Below, piece by piece: positions 1-6,648 of a DNA stretch of 11,398 nt (its first letter is position 1; each line of letters begins with the position of its first letter). Source of the DNA: Bacteroidales bacterium GP4 (lineage in GTDB: Bacteria; Bacteroidota; Bacteroidia; Bacteroidales; Muribaculaceae); assembly GCA_001701065.1 (NCBI GenBank), contig DAAL01000058.1, positions 1 to 11,398 of the forward strand, written 5' to 3'. The notes beneath the pieces are model-generated. The model saw only the letters and a program-made list of their open reading frames with translations. It searched no databases and was not told where the DNA came from. A program made the position numbers and the translations under genes.

Positions 1-510
1 CTCTACCAGTTCAGCCATCGCAGCCGCTCCGGCACCGCTTGCAGCCTGATAAGTTGCCACATGCACGCGCTTGATGGGCGAGATGTCGTTGAGGGGCTTT
101 AATGCCACAACCATCTGAATTGTAGTGCAGTTAGGATTAGCGATAATGTTGAGTGGCGCATTAAATGCATCGTCACCATTAACTTCCGGCACTACAAGGG
201 GCACATTTTCATCCATGCGGAATGCGCTTGAGTTGTCTATCATTATAGCACCATGCTTTGTGATAGTGTGCGCAAACTCTTTGGAGGTTCCTGCACCTGC
301 CGATGTAAACGCTATGTCTACTCCTTCGAAATCATCGTTATGTTTAAGTTCCTTAACGGTGATTTCTTTTCCACGAAAAGTATATGTGCGTCCTGCACTT
401 CGGCTTGACCCGAATAGCAACAATTCGTCAATCGGGAAATTCTGTTCGTCAAGGACTCTCAGGAATTCCTGCCCTACGGCTCCGCTCGCTCCTACTATTG
501 CTACTTTCAT
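1..510 (-). CDS. asd: Aspartate-semialdehyde dehydrogenase, N-terminal part (cut by window edge)
   Basis: The reading frame starts at an ATG at 510 and stays open to base 1, giving 170 residues of a protein usually about 330-340 long, so the C-terminal half lies outside the window. The enzyme reduces aspartyl-phosphate to aspartate semialdehyde with NADPH, the branch point to lysine/diaminopimelate, threonine and methionine, in the cytoplasm. The N-terminus reads [14 protein letters not shown], the Rossmann dinucleotide-binding loop (GASGAVG, residues 7-13). The active-site cysteine lies in ANPNCTT (Cys128), the hallmark of the family. The frame continues through a conserved [12 protein letters not shown] stretch at about residues 150-161. 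It lies 107 bp after argB on the same strand and has its own promoter in the gap. The start is fixed by the glycine-rich loop beginning only six residues in. Confidence 0.96.
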   Translation of the reverse strand, partial: MKVAIVGASGAVGQEFLRVLDEQNFPIDELLLFGSSRSAGRTYTFRGKEITVKELKHNDDFEGVDIAFTSAGAGTSKEFAHTITKHGAIMIDNSSAFRMDENVPLVVPEVNGDDAFNAPLNIIANPNCTTIQMVVALKPLNDISPIKRVHVATYQAASGAGAAAMAELVE

Positions 511-557
511 ATACTGTTTTCGTTTCTTCAACACTATTACTTAGTGTTATTTTTACA

Positions 558-590
558 CAAAGTTATAACATTAGTTTCATATATCCAAAA
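558..590 (-). promoter_or_regulatory. Bacteroidetes-type promoter for asd
   Basis: Read on the minus strand, TTTTG (590-586) is followed by a 20-base spacer and TAACTTTG (565-558), matching the Bacteroidetes vegetative consensus TTTG / TAnnTTTG at its usual spacing. Transcription would start near 552, leaving a leader of about 42 nt before the asd ATG at 510. No terminator hairpin is visible between argB and this promoter, so read-through from argB is also possible. The assignment rests on consensus match only. Confidence 0.65.
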
Positions 591-617
591 TATTTCTGCA
601 TTTTTATCGCATTTTGT

Positions 618-1397
618 CTAAATTATTTTAGTACCTTTTGCGTAATCACCTAAATATGAGGATTTTGTTATGATAACTTTTTTTACGCCTTTTTCAATGG
701 ATTTTAGTGAATTTTCCACTTTGGGGATCATTCCGCCCGTTATCACCCCTTCCGATTTCAATGCCTCGAAGCTTCCTCTATCTATAACGGGAACCACCGA
801 TTCATCGTCGTTTTCGTCACGGAGCACTCCGGGTTTTTCAAAGCAGAACACAAGCTCCACATCGTAATAAGGCACGAGCCCGAGAGCGGTTTCACCCGCC
901 ATTGTGTCGGCATTGGTGTTGAGCATATGCCCTTCCCCGTCATGAGTCAGCGGAGCCACTATAGGCACAACTCCTTTTTCTATGAGCGCGGCAAGCATTT
1001 CGCCGTCCACTTTGTCCACATCGCCCACCCAGCCGTAGTCCACATCCTTCACGGGACGGCGATGGCTCCTTATTATATTAAGGTCAGCGCCGGTCATCCC
1101 CAGAGCATTCACCCCGAGAGCCTGCAACCTTGCCACTACAGTCTTATTGATGAGTCCACCGTACACCATGGTCACTATTTTCAGCATTTCGTCGTCGGTT
1201 ACCCTTCTGCCGTCAATCATCTTTGTTTCCACTCCGAGTTTTCCGGCAAGTTGGGTCGCGCTTCTGCCGCCGCCATGCACAAGCACCTTGGCTCCTTCTA
1301 TTTTAGCGAAACGCTCCAGCAGTGCGGCAAGCGTGCTCTCCTCTTCGAGAATCTTGCCTCCCACTTTCACCACGGTGAGCTTCTTTTTCTGTCCCAT
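618..1397 (-). CDS. argB: Acetylglutamate (or N-succinylglutamate) kinase
   Basis: The gene encodes a 259-residue cytoplasmic amino-acid kinase, close to the 258 residues of E. coli ArgB. It phosphorylates the gamma-carboxylate of an N-acylated glutamate, the second step of arginine (ornithine) synthesis. Visible family motifs are VKVGGK near the N-terminus (Lys11, phosphate binding), HGGGR at 41-45 (acyl-glutamate/phosphate loop), GRRVTDDE at 63-70, NTNADTMAGE at 160-169 and GGMIPKVE at 221-228 with the nucleotide-site lysine Lys226. It starts 34 bp after the prfB stop with no clear promoter in the gap, so it is probably co-transcribed with prfB. The N-terminus is short, and no arginine-sensing N-terminal helix extension as in feedback-inhibited hexameric NAGKs is evident. 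Bacteroides fragilis is known to make arginine through N-succinyl intermediates, so the natural substrate here could be N-succinylglutamate; the sequence alone does not settle this. Confidence 0.95.
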   Translation of the reverse strand: MGQKKKLTVVKVGGKILEEESTLAALLERFAKIEGAKVLVHGGGRSATQLAGKLGVETKMIDGRRVTDDEMLKIVTMVYGGLINKTVVARLQALGVNALGMTGADLNIIRSHRRPVKDVDYGWVGDVDKVDGEMLAALIEKGVVPIVAPLTHDGEGHMLNTNADTMAGETALGLVPYYDVELVFCFEKPGVLRDENDDESVVPVIDRGSFEALKSEGVITGGMIPKVENSLKSIEKGVKKVIITKSSYLGDYAKGTKII

Positions 1398-1431
1398 ATA
1401 TTATATATGTGTAATTTTATCAAACAGTCGA

Positions 1432-2554
1432 TTATTCAGCCGACCCTTCGCCGCCAAATTCCATGAGGAACGCCTTGATGAAGTCATCGATATTTCCGTC
1501 CATCACTCCGTTCACGTCACTGGTCTGCCAGTTGGTGCGGTGGTCTTTTACCCTTCGGTCGTCAAATACATAGCTTCTTATCTGCGAACCCCACTCTATT
1601 TTCATCTTTCCGTCCTCGATTTTGCGTTGTTCGGCAAGACGGTGTTGAAGTTCTTTATCGTAGAGGATGGACCGCAGTTGGCGAAGAGCGTTTTCCTTGT
1701 TCTTGGGCTGGTCACGTGTTTCGGTGTTCTCGATAAGGATTTCCTCCTTTTCACCTGTGTAGGGGTCAGTAAACTGGTAACGGAGTCGCACACCCGATTC
1801 CACCTTGTTCACATTCTGACCTCCCGCGCCGCCGCTTCGGAAAGTGTCCCACGACAGCAACGCCGGCTCTACCTTCACTTCTATGGTGTCATCCACAAGC
1901 GGGGTCACGAACACCGAGGCAAACGAAGTCATGCGCTTGCCCTGCGCATTGTAAGGCGAAACCCTCACAAGGCGGTGCACACCGTTCTCGCTTTTCAGAT
2001 AACCGTAGGCAAATGCCCCGTCCACATTTATAGTCACTGATTTTATGCCCGCTTCATCGCCGTCAAGGATATTGGCGATTGAAGTCTTGTAGCCTTTCTT
2101 CTCGCACCAGCGCAGATACATACGCATCAACATCGATGCCCAGTCCTGGCTTTCAGTGCCGCCTGCTCCTGAATTGATTTTAAGCACCGCGCCCAGAGCA
2201 TCCTCTTCGCGGCGGAGCATATTTTTCAGTTCCATATCCTCGATTTTGGCTATGGTGGCTGCGTACATCTCGTCGATTTCCGACTCCTCCACAAGCCCTT
2301 CCTTCAGGAAGTCCACGGCAAGCTGAAGCTCGTTGACGCTCTTGTCAAGCTCGTCGTAACCGTCAATCCACTGGTGCAGTTCTTTTACTTTTTTCATCTG
2401 CATCTGCGCTTCCTTCTGATGTTCCCAGAAGTCAGGCACATGCGTCCTCAATTCTTCTTCTTCTACTTCGATGCGCTTGCTATCGATGTCAAAGATACCT
2501 CCCCAGCGCATCCTTGCGCTCTATCGTCTCTTTTAGTTGTTCCTGTGTAATCAT
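1432..2554 (-). CDS. prfB: Peptide chain release factor 2, expressed by programmed +1 frameshift
   Basis: RF2 recognises UGA and UAA stop codons and triggers peptide release on the ribosome. The true start is the ATG at 2554. The first frame encodes 21 residues (beginning MITQEQLKET and ending GRYL) and stops at UGA 2491-2489; after a +1 slip on CUU the second frame runs from Asp22 (2490) to the stop at 1432, giving 373 residues, a normal RF2 length. The junction reads GRYL-DIDSK, aligning with E. coli RF2 RGYL-DYDAK. The peptidyl-transferase motif GGQ is at about residues 244-246 within RSGGAGGQNVN. The stop-codon-recognition tripeptide at 199-201 reads SPY instead of the textbook SPF. The ATG at 2511 in the second frame would also give an open frame, but it lies inside the frameshift stimulator and would lose the conserved N-terminus. 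The gene begins 29 bp after the acyl-CoA ligase stop. Confidence 0.96.
2488..2504 (-). promoter_or_regulatory. RF2 programmed +1 frameshift site
   Basis: On the minus strand the mRNA reads GGGGAGGU (2504-2497), AU, CUU (2494-2492), UGA (2491-2489), C (2488). CUU UGA C is the canonical RF2 slip site: the ribosome pauses at UGA when RF2 is scarce and slips +1, so the factor regulates its own synthesis. The internal GGAGGU (2502-2497) is a perfect complement to the 16S rRNA anti-Shine-Dalgarno, with AGG placed three bases before CUU as GGG is in E. coli. The two frames joined here give the conserved RF2 N-terminus, which is strong support. Confidence 0.95.
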
Positions 2555-2583
2555 TTTTTACTTAAAGGATAGTTGTTAATATT

Positions 2584-4392
2584 TTATTGGGCGTACATCG
2601 CCTCGATAAGATTGGCGTAATTGCGGTTGATTACCGGGCGGCGTATCTTAAGCGTATTGGTAAGTTCGCCCGATTCCATTGTAAATTCACGCGGCAGAAG
2701 CTCAAACTTCTTGATTTTCTCGTTGCTGGCAAAACCTTTCTGCAGTTTTTCTATGCGGTCAGCTATCATCTTGCGTATTTCGCCGTTGTTCACCAGGTCC
2801 ACAATCGACTTGTATTGAATGTGCTTGGCGCGGGCATACTCCTTAAGGGCTTCAAACGCCGGAATGATAAGTGCGGTCACATACTTGCGCTGGTCACCTA
2901 TCACAGCCACCTGTTCTATGTATTTGTCCTCGCCGAGGCGTGTTTCAAGCGCCTGCGGTGCTATGTACTTGCCGTTGGATGTCTTGAAAAGGTCCTTGAT
3001 GCGTTCGGTCAGAATCAGCGCACCCGACTCGTCGGTGCGTCCTGCATCGCCGGTGCGGAACCAGCCGTCCTCGGTGAACGCCTCCTCAGTGGCTATAGGT
3101 TTATTGTAATAGCCCGCCATGACAGTGGGACCCTTCACAAGAATTTCGTTCTGCTCTCCTATTTTTATCTGCACACGCGGCATGACCGTGCCCACCGAAC
3201 CTATCTCGTACCCCACTATCGGGTAGCAGGTGACTGTAGCGGTGGTTTCGGAAAGTCCGTAGCCTATCACTATGTTTATGCCGCACGATTTCAGGAATTC
3301 CACGATTTTGTTCGACAACGGCGCACCCGCGGTAGGGAATATGTTGCCGTTCTCTATTCCTATCACTTTACGCATGGGACCGAACACCCTCTTCTCGTAC
3401 AACCGGTATTCCAGTTCAAGCAACTTCGGCACCCTTATACCAAGACGCTTATAATGGAGGTTACGTCTTTTTCCCACATTGAGCGCGCGTTTCACCATCA
3501 TGCGCTGCACTATGTTCATACGCGCTATCTTGGCTTCGACGGCGGTGTACACTTTCTCCCAGAATCTCGGCACGCTGCACATGCAGGTGGGGCGCACCTC
3601 GCGTATAGCGTTCTGTATATCGTGGGGATCCTCGTTGATGTACACTTTCATTCCCGAGAACAGGCAGAAGTAAGTCCATGCCTTCTCAAATATATGGCTC
3701 ATGGGAAGAAAACTTATCGAAGTGTCCTTGTCGCTGAGCATCGTAAGACGTTCACGGTGGATGTCCATCGCAGCGTTAAAGCACGAGTGGGGAAGCATTG
3801 CCCCTTTCGGTTCTCCGGTAGTGCCGGAAGTATATACCAAGGTAGCGAGGTCGTCGCTCGATGCCTCGCGTGTACGTTTCGCCACTTCGTCACGTGTCGA
3901 CTCTTTAGCCGCCTCGCCCAGCTTGAGCAGGTCGTTGAAAGTCATGGCGGCGGTGTCGTCCTTCTCCGGCTCCACATCGCCGAGAAGTATTATATGTTTA
4001 AGTCCGGGACAACTTTGCGCTACTTTACGTGCTATCCCGTATTGGAGCGCATTACCCACAAGGAGCAGCTTCAATCCTGCGTCCTTGACTATGTATTCCA
4101 CCTGGTCGTCACTGCTGGTGGCGTAGATGCTCACCTGCACGGCACGGTTGGCAAATGTGGCGAAATCCGATATCACGAGTTCCGGACGGTTGGCTGAGAA
4201 TGACCCTACGGCTGTCCCCGGCTCTATCCCAAGAATCTCATAAGCATAGGAAATCTTGTCTACAGCGTCATGGAACTGCACCCATGAAGTATCGACCCAG
4301 GCACCGTCGGGACTGCTCTTAAAACTAAAGGCAGCACGGTCACCGTAACGCAGGGTCTGCTTATCAACAAGATTCGTCAATATATTAGGCAT
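2584..4392 (-). CDS. Long-chain fatty acid--CoA ligase (AMP-forming acyl-CoA synthetase)
   Basis: This 602-residue adenylate-forming enzyme of the FAA1/FadD-like long-chain type activates a fatty acid to acyl-AMP and then acyl-CoA, in the cytoplasm or at the inner membrane face. Diagnostic motifs are the AMP-binding P-loop YTSGTTGEPKG (187-197), YGLSET (378-383), GWFRTGD (443-449), the hinge region IKDLFKTSNGKYIAP (465-479) and the C-terminal catalytic lysine context NTLKIRR (Lys582). The N-terminal half carries the expected GD+AAF and VQFHDAVD motifs. It has no signal peptide and is full length. It is the first gene of a likely ligase-prfB-argB unit; a terminator separates it from the gene upstream and a -7-like element lies 29 bp before the ATG. 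The acyl chain used cannot be told; recycling of membrane or exogenous fatty acids is the usual role of this class. Confidence 0.93.
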   Translation of the reverse strand: MPNILTNLVDKQTLRYGDRAAFSFKSSPDGAWVDTSWVQFHDAVDKISYAYEILGIEPGTAVGSFSANRPELVISDFATFANRAVQVSIYATSSDDQVEYIVKDAGLKLLLVGNALQYGIARKVAQSCPGLKHIILLGDVEPEKDDTAAMTFNDLLKLGEAAKESTRDEVAKRTREASSDDLATLVYTSGTTGEPKGAMLPHSCFNAAMDIHRERLTMLSDKDTSISFLPMSHIFEKAWTYFCLFSGMKVYINEDPHDIQNAIREVRPTCMCSVPRFWEKVYTAVEAKIARMNIVQRMMVKRALNVGKRRNLHYKRLGIRVPKLLELEYRLYEKRVFGPMRKVIGIENGNIFPTAGAPLSNKIVEFLKSCGINIVIGYGLSETTATVTCYPIVGYEIGSVGTVMPRVQIKIGEQNEILVKGPTVMAGYYNKPIATEEAFTEDGWFRTGDAGRTDESGALILTERIKDLFKTSNGKYIAPQALETRLGEDKYIEQVAVIGDQRKYVTALIIPAFEALKEYARAKHIQYKSIVDLVNNGEIRKMIADRIEKLQKGFASNEKIKKFELLPREFTMESGELTNTLKIRRPVINRNYANLIEAMYAQ

Positions 4393-4420
4393 ATATTATA
4401 TGTATTAAAATACTTTGCGA

Positions 4421-4428
4421 CAAAGTTA
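4421..4428 (-). promoter_or_regulatory. Probable -7 element of the acyl-CoA ligase promoter
   Basis: TAACTTTG (4428-4421, minus strand) matches the Bacteroidetes -7 consensus TAnnTTTG and is identical to the one before asd. At the expected -33 position only a TTAT-like sequence is found, so the -33 box is weak or absent. It lies in the 223-base gap between the ligase gene and the small barrel-protein gene and would give a leader of roughly 22 nt. Confidence 0.5.
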
Positions 4429-4536
4429 CGATGTTAACTCAATATTTATAACATCTTACGACAGCTTTATAGCCTTTCGTTAACATTCATTTACAATCAC
4501 TTCCTAAGCCCAATCTTTATTTAACAATATTTATGG

Positions 4537-4579
4537 AAAAAGGGTGGAGCAGCTGTCGACACAGCACCCCACCCTTTTC
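4537..4579 (-). terminator. Rho-independent terminator after the barrel-protein gene
   Basis: A perfect 10-bp stem joins AAAAGGGTGG (4538-4547) to CCACCCTTTT (4569-4578), with a second inner stem GCTGT/ACAGC around a CGAC loop. On the minus strand it ends in a run of five T, 37 bases after the stop of the 4616-5134 gene. It closes that transcript before the ligase promoter. The A-run on the other side would give a shorter T-run on the plus strand, so some bidirectional activity is possible, but no plus-strand gene ends here. Confidence 0.88.
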
Positions 4580-4615
4580 ATCAACTATGGTTACTTTAAA
4601 TTATCGTCGAGGTCA

Positions 4616-5134
4616 CTATAAGGCTACCTTGAAACCTACCTGCAGAAGACCCTGTGCACCGAAACCGAGTTCACCGAACATCGAAATCTGACGGGAAAGG
4701 TCCACCTTGGCGCAGATGGGGTTAATCTGGAATGCGAAATATCCCCTGTTCCAGGAATCGCCGTGATGAGTGTGATGGGAAATTATACCACCGATACCGA
4801 AGTGAGCGTACATCTTCACGATGCTGTTGCGGTAATAGTCATACAATCCGTTAAGCATAATGGCATGATAGTAAAAATGACAATCCGAATTGCCTTTACG
4901 TGTAGTGCTTGAGAAGGTATAGGAGGGACCTATCCAAAACTTGGGAGCGACATTGACATTGGCTGCAAGGTTCAATGCTCCCCATGCGGTGTTCACATCG
5001 CCGCCGCCGTCATGGCAGTCCATCGCGTCCATCTGTGTATACCCACCGTAGCTCACTGACAATTCTGTGCGTTGTGCTTGTGCCGCACCCACAATTCCGA
5101 GCACTGCTATAAGTGCGAATAAGTACTTTTTCAT
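4616..5134 (-). CDS. Secreted, histidine-rich small outer-membrane beta-barrel-like protein
   Basis: The gene encodes 172 residues. The N-terminus is a classical signal peptide: MKK, a hydrophobic core (LFALIAVLGIVG) and an AQA cleavage site after residue 20. The mature protein is about 152 residues with alternating polar/hydrophobic strands separated by Gly/Asn/Asp turns (for example FWIGPSYTF, MYAHFGIGG, ISMFGELGFG) and ends in a strand LLQVGFKVAL of the outer-membrane barrel type, so an 8-strand OmpW/OmpA-like barrel in the outer membrane is the best guess. Unusual is a cluster HHTHHGD at 120-126 plus Cys-His pairs at 40-41 (DCHD) and 85-86 (DCHF), all in segments likely to be loops. No specific family or function is recognised. 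It is monocistronic, closed by a strong terminator and divergent from the exporter operon. No convincing -33/-7 promoter was found upstream. Confidence 0.85.
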   Translation of the reverse strand: MKKYLFALIAVLGIVGAAQAQRTELSVSYGGYTQMDAMDCHDGGGDVNTAWGALNLAANVNVAPKFWIGPSYTFSSTTRKGNSDCHFYYHAIMLNGLYDYYRNSIVKMYAHFGIGGIISHHTHHGDSWNRGYFAFQINPICAKVDLSRQISMFGELGFGAQGLLQVGFKVAL

Positions 5135-5230
5135 CTCATAAAAGTTTTTTAGTTGAGTATAATTTTAGTTAAGTTTCACTACTGTTTCTTAAACAATGGA
5201 AATTTCCGGAATGTTGTGTCCGCATTTGTT

Positions 5231-5258
5231 AAAAGTGTCCGCACCACCGTACACTTTT
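5231..5258. promoter_or_regulatory. 28-bp inverted repeat, probable activator binding site upstream of the sigma-54 promoter
   Basis: The left arm AAAAGTGTnCG (5231-5241) and right arm CGnACACTTTT (5248-5258) are reverse complements over 10 of 11 positions, around a 6-base centre CACCAC. The centre is about 108 bp upstream of the predicted sigma-54 start, the range where NtrC-type activators bind. The half-site GTGTCCGCA occurs again as a direct repeat at 5216-5224 (19 bp from the copy at 5235-5243), and a TGTCCG copy lies at 5267-5272 facing CGGGCA at 5277-5282. Several half-sites suit an oligomeric activator. The repeat lies between divergent genes, so it could also act on the barrel-protein gene. 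Confidence 0.6.
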
Positions 5259-5325
5259 TGACCGACTGTCCGATTTCGGGCACCTCTAAAATTCTTAATC
5301 CTCTGATTGCTAATATTTTAATTTT

Positions 5326-5342
5326 TTGGCACGGTTATTGCT
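5326..5342 (+). promoter_or_regulatory. Sigma-54 (RpoN) promoter of the exporter operon
   Basis: TTGGCACG (5326-5333), four bases, then TTGCT (5338-5342) reproduces the sigma-54 consensus TTGGCACG-N4-TTGCW without a mismatch. The invariant -24 GG (5328-5329) and -12 GC (5340-5341) are ten bases apart as required. Transcription would start near 5353, leaving about 27 nt before the adaptor ATG. No TAnnTTTG vegetative promoter is seen in front of this operon. It implies dependence on an ATP-using enhancer-binding activator. Confidence 0.88.
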
Positions 5343-5379
5343 ATATATAATGGCATAACACGAAAAATTTTTACACATT

Positions 5380-6630
5380 ATGGATCGAGAAATACCAAAA
5401 GAAGTCAAGCTTAAGGCTCGACGCAAAAAAATCATTACCGCATCAGTCTTCACAGTGGGCGTGGTGCTCGGAATTGCTGCTATTACAGCTTCAATGCGTA
5501 CTTCAGTCAACATGAAGGACCTCAAAATCTCCACCGCCGACCAAGGCACCATCCAGGCTTCGGTCAACGCCTCGGGCAAAGTGGTGCCGGCTTTTGAGGA
5601 GATTATCAACTCACCCATCAGCACCCGCATCATCGAAGTCTACCGCAAAGCCGGCGACAGCGTGCAAGTGGGAACCCCCTTGCTACGCCTGGACCTCCTC
5701 AGCACCGAGACTGAGCTTAACAAGCTCCACGACGAGATAGAGATGAAGCGTCAGCAACTCGAACAGCTGCGCATCAACAACCACACCAAAATCAGCGACC
5801 TCGAAATGCAGGAGAAGGTGAAGGCTATGACAGTCGACCGCCTTGAAGTGGAACTGCGCAACGAGCGTTACCTTGACAGCCTCGGCTCAGGCACAGGCGA
5901 CAAGGTGCGCCAAGTGGAACTTTCCTACAACACCGGCAAGCTCGAACTGCAGCAGATGCGCCAACAGCTTGAAAATTCCCGCAAAGTGGCTGATGCCGAC
6001 CTGAAAGTTAAAAACCTTGAACTCAACATCGCCTCTAAGAACCTCGGCGAGATGCGGCGCACCCTTGACGACGCGCAGATACGCGCTCCGCGCAACGCCA
6101 CTCTCACCTACATCAACGACCAAGTGGGACAGAAGATAGCCGAAGGCGAAAAAATAGCCATCATCTCGGACCTCTCCCACTTCAAAGTCGACTGCGAGAT
6201 AGCCGACTCCTACGGCGACCGCATCACAGTGGGAAGTTCGGCAATCGTGCGCATAGGCAAGGAAAAACTCGACGGTGTTGTGTCCAATCTCACCCCGCTT
6301 TCCAAGAACGGAGTGATATCGTTCACCGTGAAGCTCGAAAACGACAATTACTCCCGTCTACGCTCCGGACTTAAGACCGATGTCTACGTCATGTGCGACG
6401 TTATGGAGGACGTGATCCGCATAGCCAACGGTCCCTTCTATTCCGGTGCCGGCGACTACCAGCTGTTTGTGCTCGACGGTGATGACGAACTTGTCAAGCG
6501 CAAGGTAAAACTCGGCGACAGCAACTTTGAATACGTGGAAGTGCGCGAAGGCTTGCAGCCCGGCGACCGTGTGGTGACAAGCGACATGAGCGACTTCCGT
6601 AACCGCAATACCCTTAAACTAAAAAAATAA
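5380..6630 (+). CDS. Periplasmic adaptor (membrane-fusion) protein of an ABC exporter, MacA/HlyD type
   Basis: The protein has 416 residues: a basic cytoplasmic N-terminus (KLKARRKK), one membrane anchor at about 18-36 and no lipobox, then periplasmic domains. The first half of the lipoyl-like domain is at about 60-108 (ASGKVVPAFEE, VYRKAGDSVQVGTPLLRLD), followed by a long alpha-helical coiled-coil hairpin at 108-230 (for example LHDEIEMKRQQLEQLR), the lipoyl return with RAPRNATLTYI and GQKIAEGEKIAII (235-262), then beta-barrel and membrane-proximal domains ending near VREGLQPGDRVVTSD. Adaptors of this class bridge an inner-membrane permease to an outer-membrane channel. The long hairpin suggests docking to a TolC-like protein, which is not encoded in the window. 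It is the first gene after the sigma-54 promoter; the permease follows 18 bp later. The start is the ATG just after the predicted leader and keeps the basic anchor region. Confidence 0.93.
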   Translation: MDREIPKEVKLKARRKKIITASVFTVGVVLGIAAITASMRTSVNMKDLKISTADQGTIQASVNASGKVVPAFEEIINSPISTRIIEVYRKAGDSVQVGTPLLRLDLLSTETELNKLHDEIEMKRQQLEQLRINNHTKISDLEMQEKVKAMTVDRLEVELRNERYLDSLGSGTGDKVRQVELSYNTGKLELQQMRQQLENSRKVADADLKVKNLELNIASKNLGEMRRTLDDAQIRAPRNATLTYINDQVGQKIAEGEKIAIISDLSHFKVDCEIADSYGDRITVGSSAIVRIGKEKLDGVVSNLTPLSKNGVISFTVKLENDNYSRLRSGLKTDVYVMCDVMEDVIRIANGPFYSGAGDYQLFVLDGDDELVKRKVKLGDSNFEYVEVREGLQPGDRVVTSDMSDFRNRNTLKLKK

Positions 6631-6648
6631 ACCCCAATCAACCCGATC

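Noticed and set aside
545..570. TGTTAT and ATAACA inverted pair near the asd promoter as an operator
   Set aside because: The arms are short and A/T-rich with a 14-base spacer in an A/T-rich region, so chance is the simplest explanation.
927..2040. Plus-strand open frames of 179 and 297 codons opposite argB and prfB
   Set aside because: They are antisense to well-identified genes, with low-complexity translations and no recognisable domain or leader.
2491..2511. ATG at 2511 as the start of prfB
   Set aside because: It lies within the frameshift stimulator and ignores the conserved 21-residue first frame that joins perfectly to the second at CUU UGA C.
2587..4197. A 536-codon plus-strand open frame opposite the acyl-CoA ligase
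   Set aside because: It is fully antisense to a gene with all its family motifs, and its His/Tyr/Val/Arg-rich translation shows no domain. It is an effect of codon bias in the real gene.
5310..5633. A 107-codon minus-strand frame overlapping the sigma-54 promoter and adaptor start
   Set aside because: Most of it is antisense to the adaptor, and it has no recognisable features and no promoter.
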